Shown here: piece by piece, positions 8,783 to 19,152 of the stretch
Position numbering within the stretch: position 1 is the first letter of the stretch
How the letters are laid out: every line of letters starts with the position of its first letter
Translations under genes and position numbers: made by a program
The notes under the pieces: generated by a model
Databases searched by the model: none
What the model was told of the DNA's origin: nothing
What the model saw: the letters and a program-made list of their open reading frames with translations, nothing else
Source of the DNA: WTGA01 sp965231865
GTDB lineage: Bacteria > Pseudomonadota > Gammaproteobacteria > Arenicellales > Poriferihabitantaceae
DNA: 64,000 nucleotides
Assembly (NCBI GenBank): GCA_965231865.1
Contig: CBDDOJ010000002.1
Span: forward strand, 1,612,001-1,676,000
Direction: 5' to 3'

Positions 8783-9955
8783 TCAGGCCGGTCTCCGCCA
8801 AGCCAGATTCATGGCCATTAACCCGATGACCAGCCCAATCGTGATACTGATAAGGACCAGGTTGTATCCTCCCATTTCCCAGAGGACCGCTGCAAAAGCC
8901 GGGGCAACCGCAAGACCGGCCATATAGGGGATGGTCAACAGCCCGGAGATTACGCCGAAATTCTGCCGGCCCAGTAACTCGGCGGTCACGACCGGCTTGA
9001 GAATACTGGTGACGCCGTACCCGGCGCCCTGGAGCAGCATGAATACGAATGCCAGCAATGGGATGGCGGCGACACCAAGCAGGCAGAATGCCGCGGCGAT
9101 CATGCCCAGATAACTGACGATGGTGATGGTCAGCAGTGGCAGCCTGGATTCCGCTGCAAACATTCCAAGCCGTCCCACAACCTGCATCGGGCCGATCATG
9201 GAAGCCACGAAAACAGCGGTTTCCAGGCCAAGCCCCTTTTCTGAAAGAATGGGGAGTATGTGGCTGATGACCACGCCATGATCCAATGCAATCAGTCCGA
9301 AAGCAAGGCTGAGCAACCAGAACCGGGAGTTCCCGATGGTCCTGAATGTGGGCGCCGGGGTTGCGGTTTCCCCGGCAGGTTGCGGACGGTCAAACCCTTC
9401 CGCATGGCGGCAACCGAGCCACAGCAGGGGTGCGCTGGCGAACAGCACGACCAGGGCGTAGACCTGCAGGGTGAATTGCCAGCCGACCTGTGCATTCAGG
9501 AGATGTGCGGTCGGGAACGCGATCATGCCGGCGAAACCGGCGATTAATGTGACCCGCGTGATCGCGGTTCTGGACCGGGTTCCCATGTATTTCGTCAGGA
9601 CAATGAAACAGGCCTCGTAGTGGGTGAATGCGATGGCAATCCCCAGCACTGTCCAGACCAGATAGAATTGCCAGACCTCGGTGACGGTGGAAAGAATTCC
9701 CAGGGAAACCGCACCCAGGCAGGCACCGCCGGTCATGCAGTACCGGGCAGAACCCAGGTCAATCAATTTGCCGACAACCGGCCCGGACAGGGCGGAAACG
9801 GCCAGTGCCAGGGCATAGCCAATGGACAATTCGGTCCGGCTCCAGCCCGTATTCTCCTCCCAGGCCAGCAACATCGCCGGAAACATGTAGTACATGGTGG
9901 CCCAGACGATGATTTGTGAAGCGGAAAACAGGCCCACCGTTTTGTTCAATGACAT
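8783..9955 (-). CDS. MFS transporter
   Basis: 390 residues with about 12 hydrophobic segments and the basic/charged loop between TM2 and TM3 (VGKLIDLGSARYC) typical of the major facilitator superfamily. A central hydrophilic loop near residues 190-210 separates the two halves. It resembles the monocarboxylate/oxalate-formate-like group, but the substrate cannot be read from sequence. It is transcribed divergently from sucA and sits 98 bp upstream of moeB on the same strand, so the two may share a transcript. Confidence 0.85.
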   Translation of the reverse strand: MSLNKTVGLFSASQIIVWATMYYMFPAMLLAWEENTGWSRTELSIGYALALAVSALSGPVVGKLIDLGSARYCMTGGACLGAVSLGILSTVTEVWQFYLVWTVLGIAIAFTHYEACFIVLTKYMGTRSRTAITRVTLIAGFAGMIAFPTAHLLNAQVGWQFTLQVYALVVLFASAPLLWLGCRHAEGFDRPQPAGETATPAPTFRTIGNSRFWLLSLAFGLIALDHGVVISHILPILSEKGLGLETAVFVASMIGPMQVVGRLGMFAAESRLPLLTITIVSYLGMIAAAFCLLGVAAIPLLAFVFMLLQGAGYGVTSILKPVVTAELLGRQNFGVISGLLTIPYMAGLAVAPAFAAVLWEMGGYNLVLISITIGLVIGLMAMNLAWRRPA

Positions 9956-10120
9956 TTTTGTCGTACCGGGAAAAGGGTCCGCTGTCCCATGGCCGGGACA
10001 TTTGCAAAAAGGAAGCAGTCTATAGGGGGTGATCCTGATTTAAAAGCTGTAACAGGGTATGGTTTTGGTATACTTGTTCCCAAAAAACGGATCGCATCAC
10101 CCAATCTGACAAATAATTCT

Positions 10121-12910
10121 ATGAAACCAGCGGATACAGACAAAATCACAGATTTGGGATTTTTGAGTGGTGGAAACATGACTTACCTCGAATCCCTGTA
10201 CCAGGAAACCCAGGCAGAAGGCCAAAGCAATGGTGAGATCGCCCGGTGGAAATCCGTATTTGCTTCCCTGCCGGATATTTCGATCAGTGACAGCGCGGCA
10301 CAGGACAGCGGGTCCCAGGCCTGGCTTGAAAGCACGACCTACAAGCAGGCCCGGGTACTCAAGATGATCATGACCTTTCGGTCTCTGGGTCATTTGCTGG
10401 CGGATGTGGACCCCATCGGCGTCATGCCAAGAGGGGACGCACATGAAATCCAGCTGGATCAGTTCAACCTGAGTGAAAAGGACCTCGACACGTCATTCGA
10501 TGTGGGAGGCATGGGCAATGGCGGGCGGATGACGTTACGCAATATCCTGAAGTTTCTCCATGAGGTCTATTGCCAATCCATTGGGTATGAAATCCGGTAT
10601 ATCAATGCAGTGAGCCAACGCGCCTGGTTGCTTGACCGGATCGAAATCGAGTCGACCGGAAAATCTTATCCGGATGAATTGCGCATCGAGGTGCTGGACC
10701 GGCTGACGGCAGCCGAAGGCCTGGAAAAATATCTGCATACCAAGTACGTGGGCCAAAAGCGGTTCTCTCTGGAAGGAGGGGATTCGTTGATCCCGATGTT
10801 GTCGGATTTGATTCAGCAGTTTGGTGCCAGCGGGGTGAAGGAGGTGGTCATCGGCATGGCCCACCGGGGCCGGTTAAATGTACTGGTCAACATTCTGGGC
10901 AAGTCCCCTGCGGAGTTATTCAGTGAGTTTGAAGGGAGCTACGAGACCGATGATGCCGATACCGATACCGGGGATGTAAAATATCACCAGGGGGCCTCCT
11001 CCGACATACAGACTTCAGGCGGGATCGTGCATGTTGCCCTGTCCTTCAACCCCTCCCACCTTGAAATCATCAGTCCCGTTGTGGAAGGTTCCGTGCGGGC
11101 CCGTCAGGAGCGCCGAAAGGACAGCGCCCGAAAACAGGTGATTCCGATTCTTATCCACGGTGATGCCGCATTTGCCGGCCAGGGAGTGGTGATGGAAACA
11201 CTGAACATGGCCCATACCCGGGGATTTTCAACCGGCGGAACCGTTCATATCATCATCAACAACCAGATCGGGTTTACGACCAACACACTGGATGCCCGTT
11301 CCACGCTGTATTGCACCGAAGTCGCCAAACTGGTCCAGGCCCCCATTTTCCATGTCAACGGGGATGACCCCGATGCCGTGATTTATGCCACCCGAATGGC
11401 CATGGAATATCGCATGAAATTTTGTGAAGATGTGGTGTTGGACCTGGTGTGCTACCGGCGGCATGGGCACAACGAGGCGGATGAACCCGCCATTACCCAG
11501 CCGATCATGTACGGGAAAATCAGGAAACACAAAACCACCCGGCAACTCTATGCGGAAAAGCTCATCGCAGAAGGCGTGATTACCGAAAACCGGGCCCGGG
11601 ACATGGTGGCGCAATACCGGGACCAACTGGACCGGGGCCAGATTGTTGCCGGCCAGGTCATCGACCCCAACAAGGCGCTGAACATGCTCGACTGGACGCC
11701 CTATATGGGGAACGACTGGCGGGAAGAAGCACAGACCGGGGTGAGTCATGAGACACTGGTGAGCCTGGCCGAAAAGCTGGCACAGTCTCCCGACGATTTT
11801 GTCGTTCACAAGCGGGTTGCATCCATTCTGCGGGACAGGGTCTCCATGGCCGAAGGCGAAAAACCCATGGACTGGGGGTGCGGGGAATTGCTGGCCTATG
11901 CCACATTGCTTGACCAGCAATACAAGGTCCGTCTGTCTGGCCAGGATGTCGGACGGGGAACGTTCTCCCACCGCCATGCAACGCTCCACGATCAGTCGCA
12001 GCCGCGGACACACATCCCGCTGCAATACCTGACCCGGAACCACAGTGATTTTCTGGTCATCAACTCACTGCTTTCCGAAGAAGCGGTGCTTGGGTTCGAA
12101 TACGGGTATTCCACTACCGAGCCCCGTACGCTGGTCATCTGGGAAGCCCAGTTCGGGGATTTTGTGAATGGCGCCCAAGTGGTCATTGATCAGTTCATCA
12201 GCAGCGGTCAGGCGAAATGGTCCCGCATATGCAGCCTGGTCATGTTGTTGCCCCACGGACTGGAAGGCCAGGGCCCGGAACATTCTTCCGCCAGGCTGGA
12301 ACGGTTTTTGCAGCTGTGTGCAGAACACAATATGCAGGTATGCATTCCCACCACGCCCGCACAAATGTTTCATATGCTGCGACGGCAAATGATTCGTTCG
12401 TATCGGCGCCCCCTGATCGTCATGACTCCCAAGAGTCTGCTTCGCCACAAACTGGCCGTATCCACGCCTGCAGACCTGGCCGATGGAAAATTCTGTCCGG
12501 TATTGAGTGAAATCGACAGGCTTCCAGTGAAACAGGTCGAGAGGCTGATCATTTGCAGCGGCAAAGTCTATTATGACCTGCTTGAAGAGCGGCGTGCCCG
12601 AAAAATCAGGAATATTGCCATTGTTCGACTGGAACAGGTTCACCCGTTTCCGGCCCGGGAACTGCAGGCGGAAATGGAGAAGTACGGCAATGCCAGTGAA
12701 ATCGTGTGGTGTCAGGAGGAACCCAAGAACCAGGGATGCTGGTATCAGATATACTACTACCTGAGCAGACTGCTGGGCGGAAACCAGCGATTGCGCTATG
12801 TTGGACGGGAAGGTTCTCCATCCCCGGCGGTGGGTTACTACCAGCTCCACGTCAAGCAGCAGCAACAGATCGTCAGCCAGGCGCTGACCATGGGAAACAG
12901 CAGTTCCTAG
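10121..12910 (+). CDS. sucA: 2-oxoglutarate dehydrogenase E1 component
   Basis: 929 residues from ATG 10121. E. coli SucA has 933, and the N-terminal motif FLSGGNMTYLESLYQ aligns with the family start; an upstream in-frame ATG at 9989 would add 44 unrelated residues. Thiamine-diphosphate enzyme that decarboxylates 2-oxoglutarate and passes succinyl to lipoyl-E2. Family motifs seen include GMAHRGRLNVLVN, HGDAAFAGQGVVMET and CYRRHGHNEADEP. It is followed 57 bp downstream by sucB and then lpd, a complete OGDH operon. A weak minus 10 (TATACT, 10069-10074) precedes the start. Confidence 0.97.
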   Translation: MKPADTDKITDLGFLSGGNMTYLESLYQETQAEGQSNGEIARWKSVFASLPDISISDSAAQDSGSQAWLESTTYKQARVLKMIMTFRSLGHLLADVDPIGVMPRGDAHEIQLDQFNLSEKDLDTSFDVGGMGNGGRMTLRNILKFLHEVYCQSIGYEIRYINAVSQRAWLLDRIEIESTGKSYPDELRIEVLDRLTAAEGLEKYLHTKYVGQKRFSLEGGDSLIPMLSDLIQQFGASGVKEVVIGMAHRGRLNVLVNILGKSPAELFSEFEGSYETDDADTDTGDVKYHQGASSDIQTSGGIVHVALSFNPSHLEIISPVVEGSVRARQERRKDSARKQVIPILIHGDAAFAGQGVVMETLNMAHTRGFSTGGTVHIIINNQIGFTTNTLDARSTLYCTEVAKLVQAPIFHVNGDDPDAVIYATRMAMEYRMKFCEDVVLDLVCYRRHGHNEADEPAITQPIMYGKIRKHKTTRQLYAEKLIAEGVITENRARDMVAQYRDQLDRGQIVAGQVIDPNKALNMLDWTPYMGNDWREEAQTGVSHETLVSLAEKLAQSPDDFVVHKRVASILRDRVSMAEGEKPMDWGCGELLAYATLLDQQYKVRLSGQDVGRGTFSHRHATLHDQSQPRTHIPLQYLTRNHSDFLVINSLLSEEAVLGFEYGYSTTEPRTLVIWEAQFGDFVNGAQVVIDQFISSGQAKWSRICSLVMLLPHGLEGQGPEHSSARLERFLQLCAEHNMQVCIPTTPAQMFHMLRRQMIRSYRRPLIVMTPKSLLRHKLAVSTPADLADGKFCPVLSEIDRLPVKQVERLIICSGKVYYDLLEERRARKIRNIAIVRLEQVHPFPARELQAEMEKYGNASEIVWCQEEPKNQGCWYQIYYYLSRLLGGNQRLRYVGREGSPSPAVGYYQLHVKQQQQIVSQALTMGNSSS

Positions 12911-12967
12911 AACCGATTCACAGTTAGAGTATTTTTCATTTTTTCATCAGCCCGTATAGAAAACAAT

Positions 12968-14203
12968 ATGACCATTGAAATTAAAGTGCCGGTCTTGCCC
13001 GAATCAGTGGCCGATGCCCTTTTGCTGGACTGGAACAAACAGGCCGGAGAGTTTGTCCATCGCGATGAAATCCTTGTCGAGGTGGAAACCGATAAAGTCG
13101 TGCTCGAAGTGCCAGCGCCTGAAGATGGCATCCTCGCCGAAATTGTGGAGCAGACCGGTTCCACGGTGACCGCTGAGCAGGTGTTGGCCAGACTGGAGCC
13201 CGGGGCGGCATCCGGGACGGCAGGCAAGGAGGATTCTCCCGGCTCCCCGGACAGTGCATCGGATGCAAGGCCGGATGAGAGATTGAGTCCTGCAGTCCGG
13301 CGGCTGGTGGAGGAAGCCGGGTTGAGTCCGGCGATGATCAAAGGGACTGGCCGGGATGGACGGATCACCAAGGGGGATGTGCTCAGCCATATTGCGGGTT
13401 CGGCTGCTTCCGACACGACCAGTGCTGAGGAAGCACCCACCGAGACAGGGCGGCAGGAAGAATCCGGGAAAGTGCAGGCGGACCCTGCGGTTCCCGTTGG
13501 CGAACGCCATGAAATTCGGGAGCCGATGAGCCGGTTGCGGCAAACGATTGCCAATCGACTGGTCCAGTCACAGCACACGACGGCGCAGCTGACCACTTTC
13601 AATGAAGTAAACATGCAGCCGGTCATGGCATTGCGTGCCCGGTACAAGGAGACATTTGAACGAAAACACAGCACCCGACTGGGATTTATGTCCTTCTTTG
13701 TCAAGGCGAGTGTGGCCGCCCTGCAGCGATTCCCTCTGGTCAATGCCTATATCGATGGGACCGATATTGTTCAGCACAGTTACAATGATATTGGGATTGC
13801 GGTGGCATCCCCCCGGGGGCTGGTCGTGCCCGTTCTGCGAAATTGTGAAAAGATGGGTTTCGCAGAGGTCGAGTCGCAAATCAGACGCTATGGAGAGCGC
13901 GCAAAAGAAGGAAAAATCGGGATGGATGACCTGACAGGCGGGACGTTTACCATCACCAATGGGGGGGTTTTTGGATCACTGGTGTCTACGCCGATCATCA
14001 ATCCTCCCCAAAGTGCAATTCTTGGCATGCATAAAATCCAGGAACGGCCCATGGCTGAAAACGGGGAGGTCGTGGTCCGGCCGATGATGTATCTCGCCTT
14101 GTCCTACGACCATCGTATCGTTGATGGAAAGGAAGCGGTGCAATTCCTGGTCACCATCAAGGATATCCTGGAAGATCCGGCAAGGTTGCTGCTTGATTGT
14201 TAA
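12968..14203 (+). CDS. sucB: Dihydrolipoyl succinyltransferase, E2 of 2-oxoglutarate dehydrogenase
   Basis: 411 residues. The N-terminal lipoyl domain has its lipoylated Lys in ETDKVVLEV (K43). An Ala/Ser/Pro/Glu-rich linker, a peripheral-subunit binding domain (about 105-140, LSPAVRRLVEEAGLS) and the C-terminal catalytic domain follow. The catalytic His-Asp motif is SYDHRIVDG near residue 380. It forms the oligomeric core of the complex and transfers succinyl to CoA. It is placed between sucA and lpd, 22 bp before lpd. All catalytic residues are present. Confidence 0.96.
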   Translation: MTIEIKVPVLPESVADALLLDWNKQAGEFVHRDEILVEVETDKVVLEVPAPEDGILAEIVEQTGSTVTAEQVLARLEPGAASGTAGKEDSPGSPDSASDARPDERLSPAVRRLVEEAGLSPAMIKGTGRDGRITKGDVLSHIAGSAASDTTSAEEAPTETGRQEESGKVQADPAVPVGERHEIREPMSRLRQTIANRLVQSQHTTAQLTTFNEVNMQPVMALRARYKETFERKHSTRLGFMSFFVKASVAALQRFPLVNAYIDGTDIVQHSYNDIGIAVASPRGLVVPVLRNCEKMGFAEVESQIRRYGERAKEGKIGMDDLTGGTFTITNGGVFGSLVSTPIINPPQSAILGMHKIQERPMAENGEVVVRPMMYLALSYDHRIVDGKEAVQFLVTIKDILEDPARLLLDC

Positions 14204-14225
14204 TGTTAGAACACGGGACTGAAGA

Positions 14226-15653
14226 ATGACGGAAAGCTTTGATGTAATTGTCGTCGGAGCGGGGCCCGGCGGATATGTGGCCGCCATACGGTGCGCACAA
14301 CTTGGACTCAATACCGTCTGCATCGATGCCCAGGCCAATGCAGAAGGCAAGGCATCGCTGGGAGGAACCTGTCTGAATGTGGGATGTATTCCGTCCAAAG
14401 CCTTGCTGGACAGTTCGGAACAATTCCACAAGGTCAATCACCAGTTTGCAGCGCATGGCATTCATGCGGAAAATGTCCGGATGGATGTGGCGAAAATGCA
14501 ATCGAGGAAAGAGAAAATCGTCAGGCAGCTGACCGGAGGGATTGCCCAGCTGTTCAAGGCCAACAAGATTGTGTCGATACAGGGCCATGCCAGGGTCGTG
14601 TCGGACAATACGGTTCAGGTGCTGAACGATGAGGGGCAATTGGTCCAGGCCTTTGCGGCCAGGGATATCATTCTTGCCCCGGGTTCGGTGCCCATTGAAT
14701 TGTCTTCCATCCCCTATGACCGCGAACAGGTCGTGGATTCGACCGGGGCACTGGAGTTTGACCAGGTCCCCAATCGTCTCGGCATTGTCGGTGCCGGGGT
14801 CATCGGGCTGGAACTCGGCAGTGTCTGGAACCGGCTCGGGTCGGAGGTGGTTATTCTGGAAGCGTTGGATGAATTTCTCGCGGTGGCGGATCACCAGGTG
14901 GCGAGGGAGGCGAAAAGGCAGTTCAGCAGACAGGGGTTGGATATCCGTCTCGGCGCCATGGTGAATCACGTGGATACCACGGAAACCGGGTTGAGTATGG
15001 CTTACACCCAAAAGGGTCAACAACAGTCTGTGGAGGTTGACAAGATCATCGTTGCGGTTGGCCGCAAGCCAGCGACGGAAGGGCTGCTTTCTGCGGATAG
15101 CGGGGTTTCGACTGATGCAAGGGGTTTCATTGAAGTGGATGAGCAATGTCAGACCAGCGTGCCGCATATCTGGGCAGTTGGAGATGCGGTCAGGGGGCCC
15201 ATGCTGGCTCACAAGAGTTCCGAGGAGGGGGTTGCGGTTGCGGAGCGAATCGCAGGCGGAGCGGGCCATGTTGATTTCAACTGTGTGCCCTGGGTGATCT
15301 ATACCTCTCCGGAAATTGCGTGGGTGGGGCAAACGGAAAGAGAACTGAAAGCCGGGGGGGTGGCAATCAAAACCGGCCAGTTCCCTTTCGCAGCGACCGG
15401 TCGTGCCAAGGCCATGGAAGAGCCGCATGGTTTTGTAAAAATGATTGCAGACGCCGCAACCGACCAATTACTGGGTATCCATATGGTCGGACCTCATGTC
15501 TCCGAGTTGATGGGGGAATGCGTTTTGGCCATGGAATACCGGGCCAGTTCGGAAGATCTCGCCCGAACCATCCATGCCCATCCCACCCTTTCCGAGGCCG
15601 TGCACGAAGCGGCCCTGTCCGTCGACAAGCGGGCGGTTCACAAAGTGAACTGA
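14226..15653 (+). CDS. lpd: Dihydrolipoyl dehydrogenase (E3)
   Basis: 475 residues. The FAD site is VVGAGPGG (9-16), the redox disulfide is GGTCLNVGC (C49/C54), the NAD site is GIVGAGVIGLELGSVW, and the C-terminal HAHPTLSE supplies the His-Glu pair. It reoxidises dihydrolipoyl groups of E2 with NAD. As the last gene of sucA-sucB-lpd it is probably dedicated to OGDH but may also serve pyruvate dehydrogenase. A long open frame on the opposite strand is a codon-bias artefact. Confidence 0.96.
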   Translation: MTESFDVIVVGAGPGGYVAAIRCAQLGLNTVCIDAQANAEGKASLGGTCLNVGCIPSKALLDSSEQFHKVNHQFAAHGIHAENVRMDVAKMQSRKEKIVRQLTGGIAQLFKANKIVSIQGHARVVSDNTVQVLNDEGQLVQAFAARDIILAPGSVPIELSSIPYDREQVVDSTGALEFDQVPNRLGIVGAGVIGLELGSVWNRLGSEVVILEALDEFLAVADHQVAREAKRQFSRQGLDIRLGAMVNHVDTTETGLSMAYTQKGQQQSVEVDKIIVAVGRKPATEGLLSADSGVSTDARGFIEVDEQCQTSVPHIWAVGDAVRGPMLAHKSSEEGVAVAERIAGGAGHVDFNCVPWVIYTSPEIAWVGQTERELKAGGVAIKTGQFPFAATGRAKAMEEPHGFVKMIADAATDQLLGIHMVGPHVSELMGECVLAMEYRASSEDLARTIHAHPTLSEAVHEAALSVDKRAVHKVN

Positions 15654-15836
15654 GAACGGGTGCGTTTGGAACGGCTATACCGGGCTGACATGGAGGATGG
15701 TTTGGGGTATGGCTTGCCTCGGAGCCCGGCATTGGGGGACAACCGCCAAGTGGTGCCTGAAGGATAAAGCCCTCCGATAGGGAGAGCACTGTCCGAGTAC
15801 TGTTCGATAGAGACCTGCGGTCACGGATACCATACC

Positions 15837-17210
15837 ATGCCTTTCCCCCACGAAATATTCAAGGCCTATGATATCCGTGGGGTGGTCGACAAGACACTGA
15901 CTACAGAAATTGTGGAGCAGGTCGGGAAGGCTTTCGGGTCGGAAGCCATTGAGCAGGGTGTCCGAAGCATGGTCCTTGGATGGGATGGCCGTCTCAGCGG
16001 ACCCCGTTTGGCTGCTGCGTTCGAAAAGGGGGTTCTGTCCACGGGTTGCAATGTAATAGGTGTCGCACAGGTGCCGACACCGGCACTCTATTTTGCGACG
16101 GTGGAGCATCGCACCGGGACGGGTGTGCAGGTAACGGGCAGCCACAACCCTCCACAATACAATGGCCTGAAAATGATGATCGCCGGTTCCACCCTGTCTG
16201 GAGAAGCGATCCAGGACATCAAGCAAAGAGTCCTCGGTCAGCATTATTGTACCGGGTCAGGGACCTCGATTCGCCGGGACATTCTGACATCGTATCGCCA
16301 GGCCATCCTGGATGACATCACGCTTGACCGGCCACTCAAGCTGGTGATTGATTGTGGCAATGGGGTGGCCGGTACAGTGGCACCGGAAATATTCAGGAGC
16401 CTGGGCTGCGAGGTGACCGAACTGTTTTGTGAGGTGGATGGGCACTTTCCCAATCACCACCCGGACCCCAGCCGATTGGAAAATCTACAGGACCTGATCC
16501 GGGTTGTGGGAGATGAAGGAGCCGATTTTGGAATCGCTTTGGACGGCGATGGGGACCGGCTCGGTGTCGTGTCGGCCAATGGTGCTGTGATCTGGCCCGA
16601 CCGGCAGATGGTTCTGTTTTCCAGGGCAATTCTGAACGAGTTCCCGGGCGCGGAGATTGTTTTTGATGTGAAGTGTTCACAAATTCTTCCCAGGACGATC
16701 CAGGATAACGGGGGGAAACCAACGATGTGGAAAACCGGCCATGCTTTCATCAAGAACCGGTTACGGGAATCCGGAGCCATCCTGGCCGGTGAGATGAGTG
16801 GTCACATTTTTTTCAATGATCGGTGGGGCGGGTTTGATGATGGCATCTATGCCGGCGCGAGATTATGTGAATTGCTGGCATCCCGGGAACAATCTCCGGG
16901 GGAAGTCTTTGCGGCACTGCCCAACACGGTCAACACCCCCGAACTCAGGCTCGACATGCCGGAGGGGGCCCCGCATGAACTGGTCCGGGAGTTGGCGGAC
17001 CTCGCCAAATTCGATGGCGCCACGGTGAATACTCTGGATGGAATTCGTGCGGATTTTGAAGATGGTTTCGGTCTGGTCCGGGCTTCCAATACCACCCCCA
17101 CGCTGATCATGCGATTTGAAGCCAGCAGTCCCGGTCAGCTTGAATTCATCCAGGAGCAGTTCCGGTCCCTGATACGTTCGGCAAGACCCTCCTTGCCGAT
17201 TCCTTTTTAG
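15837..17210 (+). CDS. algC: Phosphomannomutase/phosphoglucomutase (AlgC/ManB family)
   Basis: 457 residues with the four-domain alpha-D-phosphohexomutase layout. The phosphoserine loop is VTGSHNPPQYNGLK (about 100-113), the Mg site is LDGDGDRLG (about 236-244), the sugar-binding loop is GEMSGHIFF (about 319-327), and the C-terminal phosphate-binding RASNTTPTLIMRFE comes last. It interconverts mannose/glucose 1- and 6-phosphates for LPS and exopolysaccharide precursors. It stands alone 183 bp after lpd. The symbol is by family; manB is equally used. Confidence 0.93.
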   Translation: MPFPHEIFKAYDIRGVVDKTLTTEIVEQVGKAFGSEAIEQGVRSMVLGWDGRLSGPRLAAAFEKGVLSTGCNVIGVAQVPTPALYFATVEHRTGTGVQVTGSHNPPQYNGLKMMIAGSTLSGEAIQDIKQRVLGQHYCTGSGTSIRRDILTSYRQAILDDITLDRPLKLVIDCGNGVAGTVAPEIFRSLGCEVTELFCEVDGHFPNHHPDPSRLENLQDLIRVVGDEGADFGIALDGDGDRLGVVSANGAVIWPDRQMVLFSRAILNEFPGAEIVFDVKCSQILPRTIQDNGGKPTMWKTGHAFIKNRLRESGAILAGEMSGHIFFNDRWGGFDDGIYAGARLCELLASREQSPGEVFAALPNTVNTPELRLDMPEGAPHELVRELADLAKFDGATVNTLDGIRADFEDGFGLVRASNTTPTLIMRFEASSPGQLEFIQEQFRSLIRSARPSLPIPF

Positions 17211-17578
17211 AACATTGGTTGCCGGGGCTAAAAGGGGCTCCCAACCGGAATGCCGCGATTGCCTGAAGAGGGTTGTCAATGCTGCCGAGGATGGTTGCGG
17301 GGTCAGACAGTGCCCGACCGGGTACACCGGCTCGCGCGCTTCGTGGCATGCATGGCAGTGGGAGTCCGGGTTCTCCCCTGTTTGCACCCTGCTATCGGGA
17401 CCACAACGGAGGGGAGCATCGCTGGGCCGACTGGCTGCAACCGCGGTTGGGTTCAATTTTCAATTTCCGATTAATCGGTCCCGGGAATTTTCTGTTGGAT
17501 GGGCTCTTCATTGATATAATGCCAAAAATCCCCATACCGACTAGAATCAAGAATTAACCGGATCACAGGAGAATACTA
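17211..17578 (+). other. Intergenic region with candidate qmcA promoter
   Basis: 368 bases without a credible gene; the open frames here have no family features. A perfect TATAAT at 17515-17520 lies 59 bp upstream of the SPFH gene start. Its minus 35 is poor (TCTGTT or CTGTTG, depending on spacing), so the promoter is tentative. A good ribosome site, CAGGAG, sits 7 bases before the ATG. Confidence 0.4.
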
Positions 17579-18535
17579 ATGATGGAGACATCTGCTTTTG
17601 CAGTGGTTGTGATTGTTTTTACGATACTGATTGTTTACAAGGGCATCATTGTTGTGCGGCAGGGATATGAGTACACGGTCGAAAGAATGGGTCGCTATAC
17701 CAAATCTCTGCGGCCCGGGTTCAATATCATTATTCCGTTCATTGATTCCATCGGGGCCAGGGTGAATATGATGGAACGGGTGCTTAACGTTCCATCCCAG
17801 GAAGTCATCACCCGGGACAATGCGGTCGTAAAAGTGGATGGCGTTGTGTTTTTCCAGGTTTTGAACGCGGCCGAGGCCAGTTATGAGGTCAACGACCTGG
17901 AAAATGCGGTATTGAATTTAACCATGACCAACATTCGGACGGTATTGGGTTCCATGGACCTGGATGAATCCCTGTCCAAACGGAACCAGATTAATGCCTC
18001 GCTGCTACAGGTCGTGGATGACGCAACTGCACCCTGGGGATTGAAAGTGACCCGAATTGAAATAAAGGATATCAGTCCTCCCGCCGACCTGGTTGATTCG
18101 ATGGCACGGCAGATGAAAGCGGAGCGGGACAAACGGGCTGCAATACTCGAAGCCGAAGGGCTCCGTCAGGCAGAAATCCTCAAGGCAGAAGGCCTGAAAC
18201 GTGCCCTGATTCTGGATGCCGAAGGTGAAAAAGAAGCGGCTTTTCGGCAGGCGGAAGCCCGTGAGCGGTTGGCCCAGGCCGAAGGGGAAGCCACGAGAAT
18301 GGTCTCAGAAGCCATCGCTGCCGGCGATATGCAGGCGGTGAACTACTTTGTTGCGATCAAATATGTCGAAGCATTACAGGCGATGGGCACTTCGGACAAC
18401 CAGAAGATTCTCTTTTTGCCCATGGAGGCGAGCAGCCTGATCGGCTCCATTGGCGGGATTGGTGAACTGGTCAAGGAGACTTTCATGGACGGCAAGTCAA
18501 AAGATTCCCCGCCCCCGGTCGCGGATCATGGATAA
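17579..18535 (+). CDS. qmcA: SPFH/stomatin-like membrane protein (QmcA-type)
   Basis: 318 residues. One N-terminal membrane segment (about 4-24) is followed by the PHB/SPFH domain (ERMGRYTKSLRPGFNIIIPF onward). A long Ala/Glu-rich coiled coil rich in KAEG/EAEG repeats covers about 180-240. Such proteins oligomerise in detergent-resistant membrane patches and act with NfeD and membrane proteases. Its 3' end overlaps the NfeD gene by 8 bp (ATGGATAA), the classic SPFH-NfeD operon. The ribosome site is GGAG, 7 bases before ATG. Confidence 0.92.
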   Translation: MMETSAFAVVVIVFTILIVYKGIIVVRQGYEYTVERMGRYTKSLRPGFNIIIPFIDSIGARVNMMERVLNVPSQEVITRDNAVVKVDGVVFFQVLNAAEASYEVNDLENAVLNLTMTNIRTVLGSMDLDESLSKRNQINASLLQVVDDATAPWGLKVTRIEIKDISPPADLVDSMARQMKAERDKRAAILEAEGLRQAEILKAEGLKRALILDAEGEKEAAFRQAEARERLAQAEGEATRMVSEAIAAGDMQAVNYFVAIKYVEALQAMGTSDNQKILFLPMEASSLIGSIGGIGELVKETFMDGKSKDSPPPVADHG

Positions 18536-18992
18536 TTTACTCGACATGACCTACTGGGTATGGCTGATTCTTGGCCTGGCACTGCTCGCTGTTGAGTTGT
18601 TGGCGCCCTTTACCTTTTTTCTTTGGCTGGGCACGTCTGCCCTGGTGACCGCCCTGATGCTTTTTATTTTCCCTGACCTGTCCTGGCAAGTGCAGTTTTT
18701 GGTTTTTTCCGTGCTCTCGGTGGTCAGCGTGGTACTTTCCCGCCGGTTTCTGGTGAACAGACAGACTGAGTCCGAGATACCCCATCTGAATCGGCGGGGG
18801 CAACAATATGTAGGCCGGATATTCACATTGAGTGAAGCGATCGTACAGGGCGTTGGAAAAATCAAAGTGGACGATACGCATTGGCGTGTAAAAGGACCTT
18901 CATTGAAAAAAGGCGCCGAGGTACGGGTCACCGAATCTGATGGTACCACCCTGATTGTAAAAGCCGTGGATAGCGGGGGGGCCAACAAGTAG
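18528..18992 (+). CDS. NfeD-like membrane protein with OB-fold domain
   Basis: 154 residues from the ATG overlapping the SPFH stop; an earlier in-frame ATG at 18450 would lie inside the SPFH gene and adds unrelated sequence. Three hydrophobic segments (about 5-75) are followed by a small soluble NfeD OB-fold domain (YVGRIFTLSEAIVQGVGKIK to the end). It is a short-type NfeD without the serine-protease domain. It acts as the partner of the SPFH protein in membrane quality control. Confidence 0.88.
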   Translation: MDNLLDMTYWVWLILGLALLAVELLAPFTFFLWLGTSALVTALMLFIFPDLSWQVQFLVFSVLSVVSVVLSRRFLVNRQTESEIPHLNRRGQQYVGRIFTLSEAIVQGVGKIKVDDTHWRVKGPSLKKGAEVRVTESDGTTLIVKAVDSGGANK

Positions 18993-19152
18993 TTGAGGCG
19001 ATCCGGGAATACCCGTTTAAAGGGCCAGGGTTGTCCGAAAAAACGGGGCTTCCGGTCTGGCACTGGTCTACAATGGACAGTCTGGAATCCTTAGCTTTCC
19101 CGATATCCGGTTAAGTGAACTTTCTTGGTAGTGAATTTTAAGAAATCATGAC

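Noticed and set aside
14157..15467. Long open frame (436 codons) on the minus strand across lpd
   Set aside because: Antisense to a complete lpd with all catalytic motifs; its translation is rich in Arg/His/Pro and matches no family. It is a codon-bias shadow.
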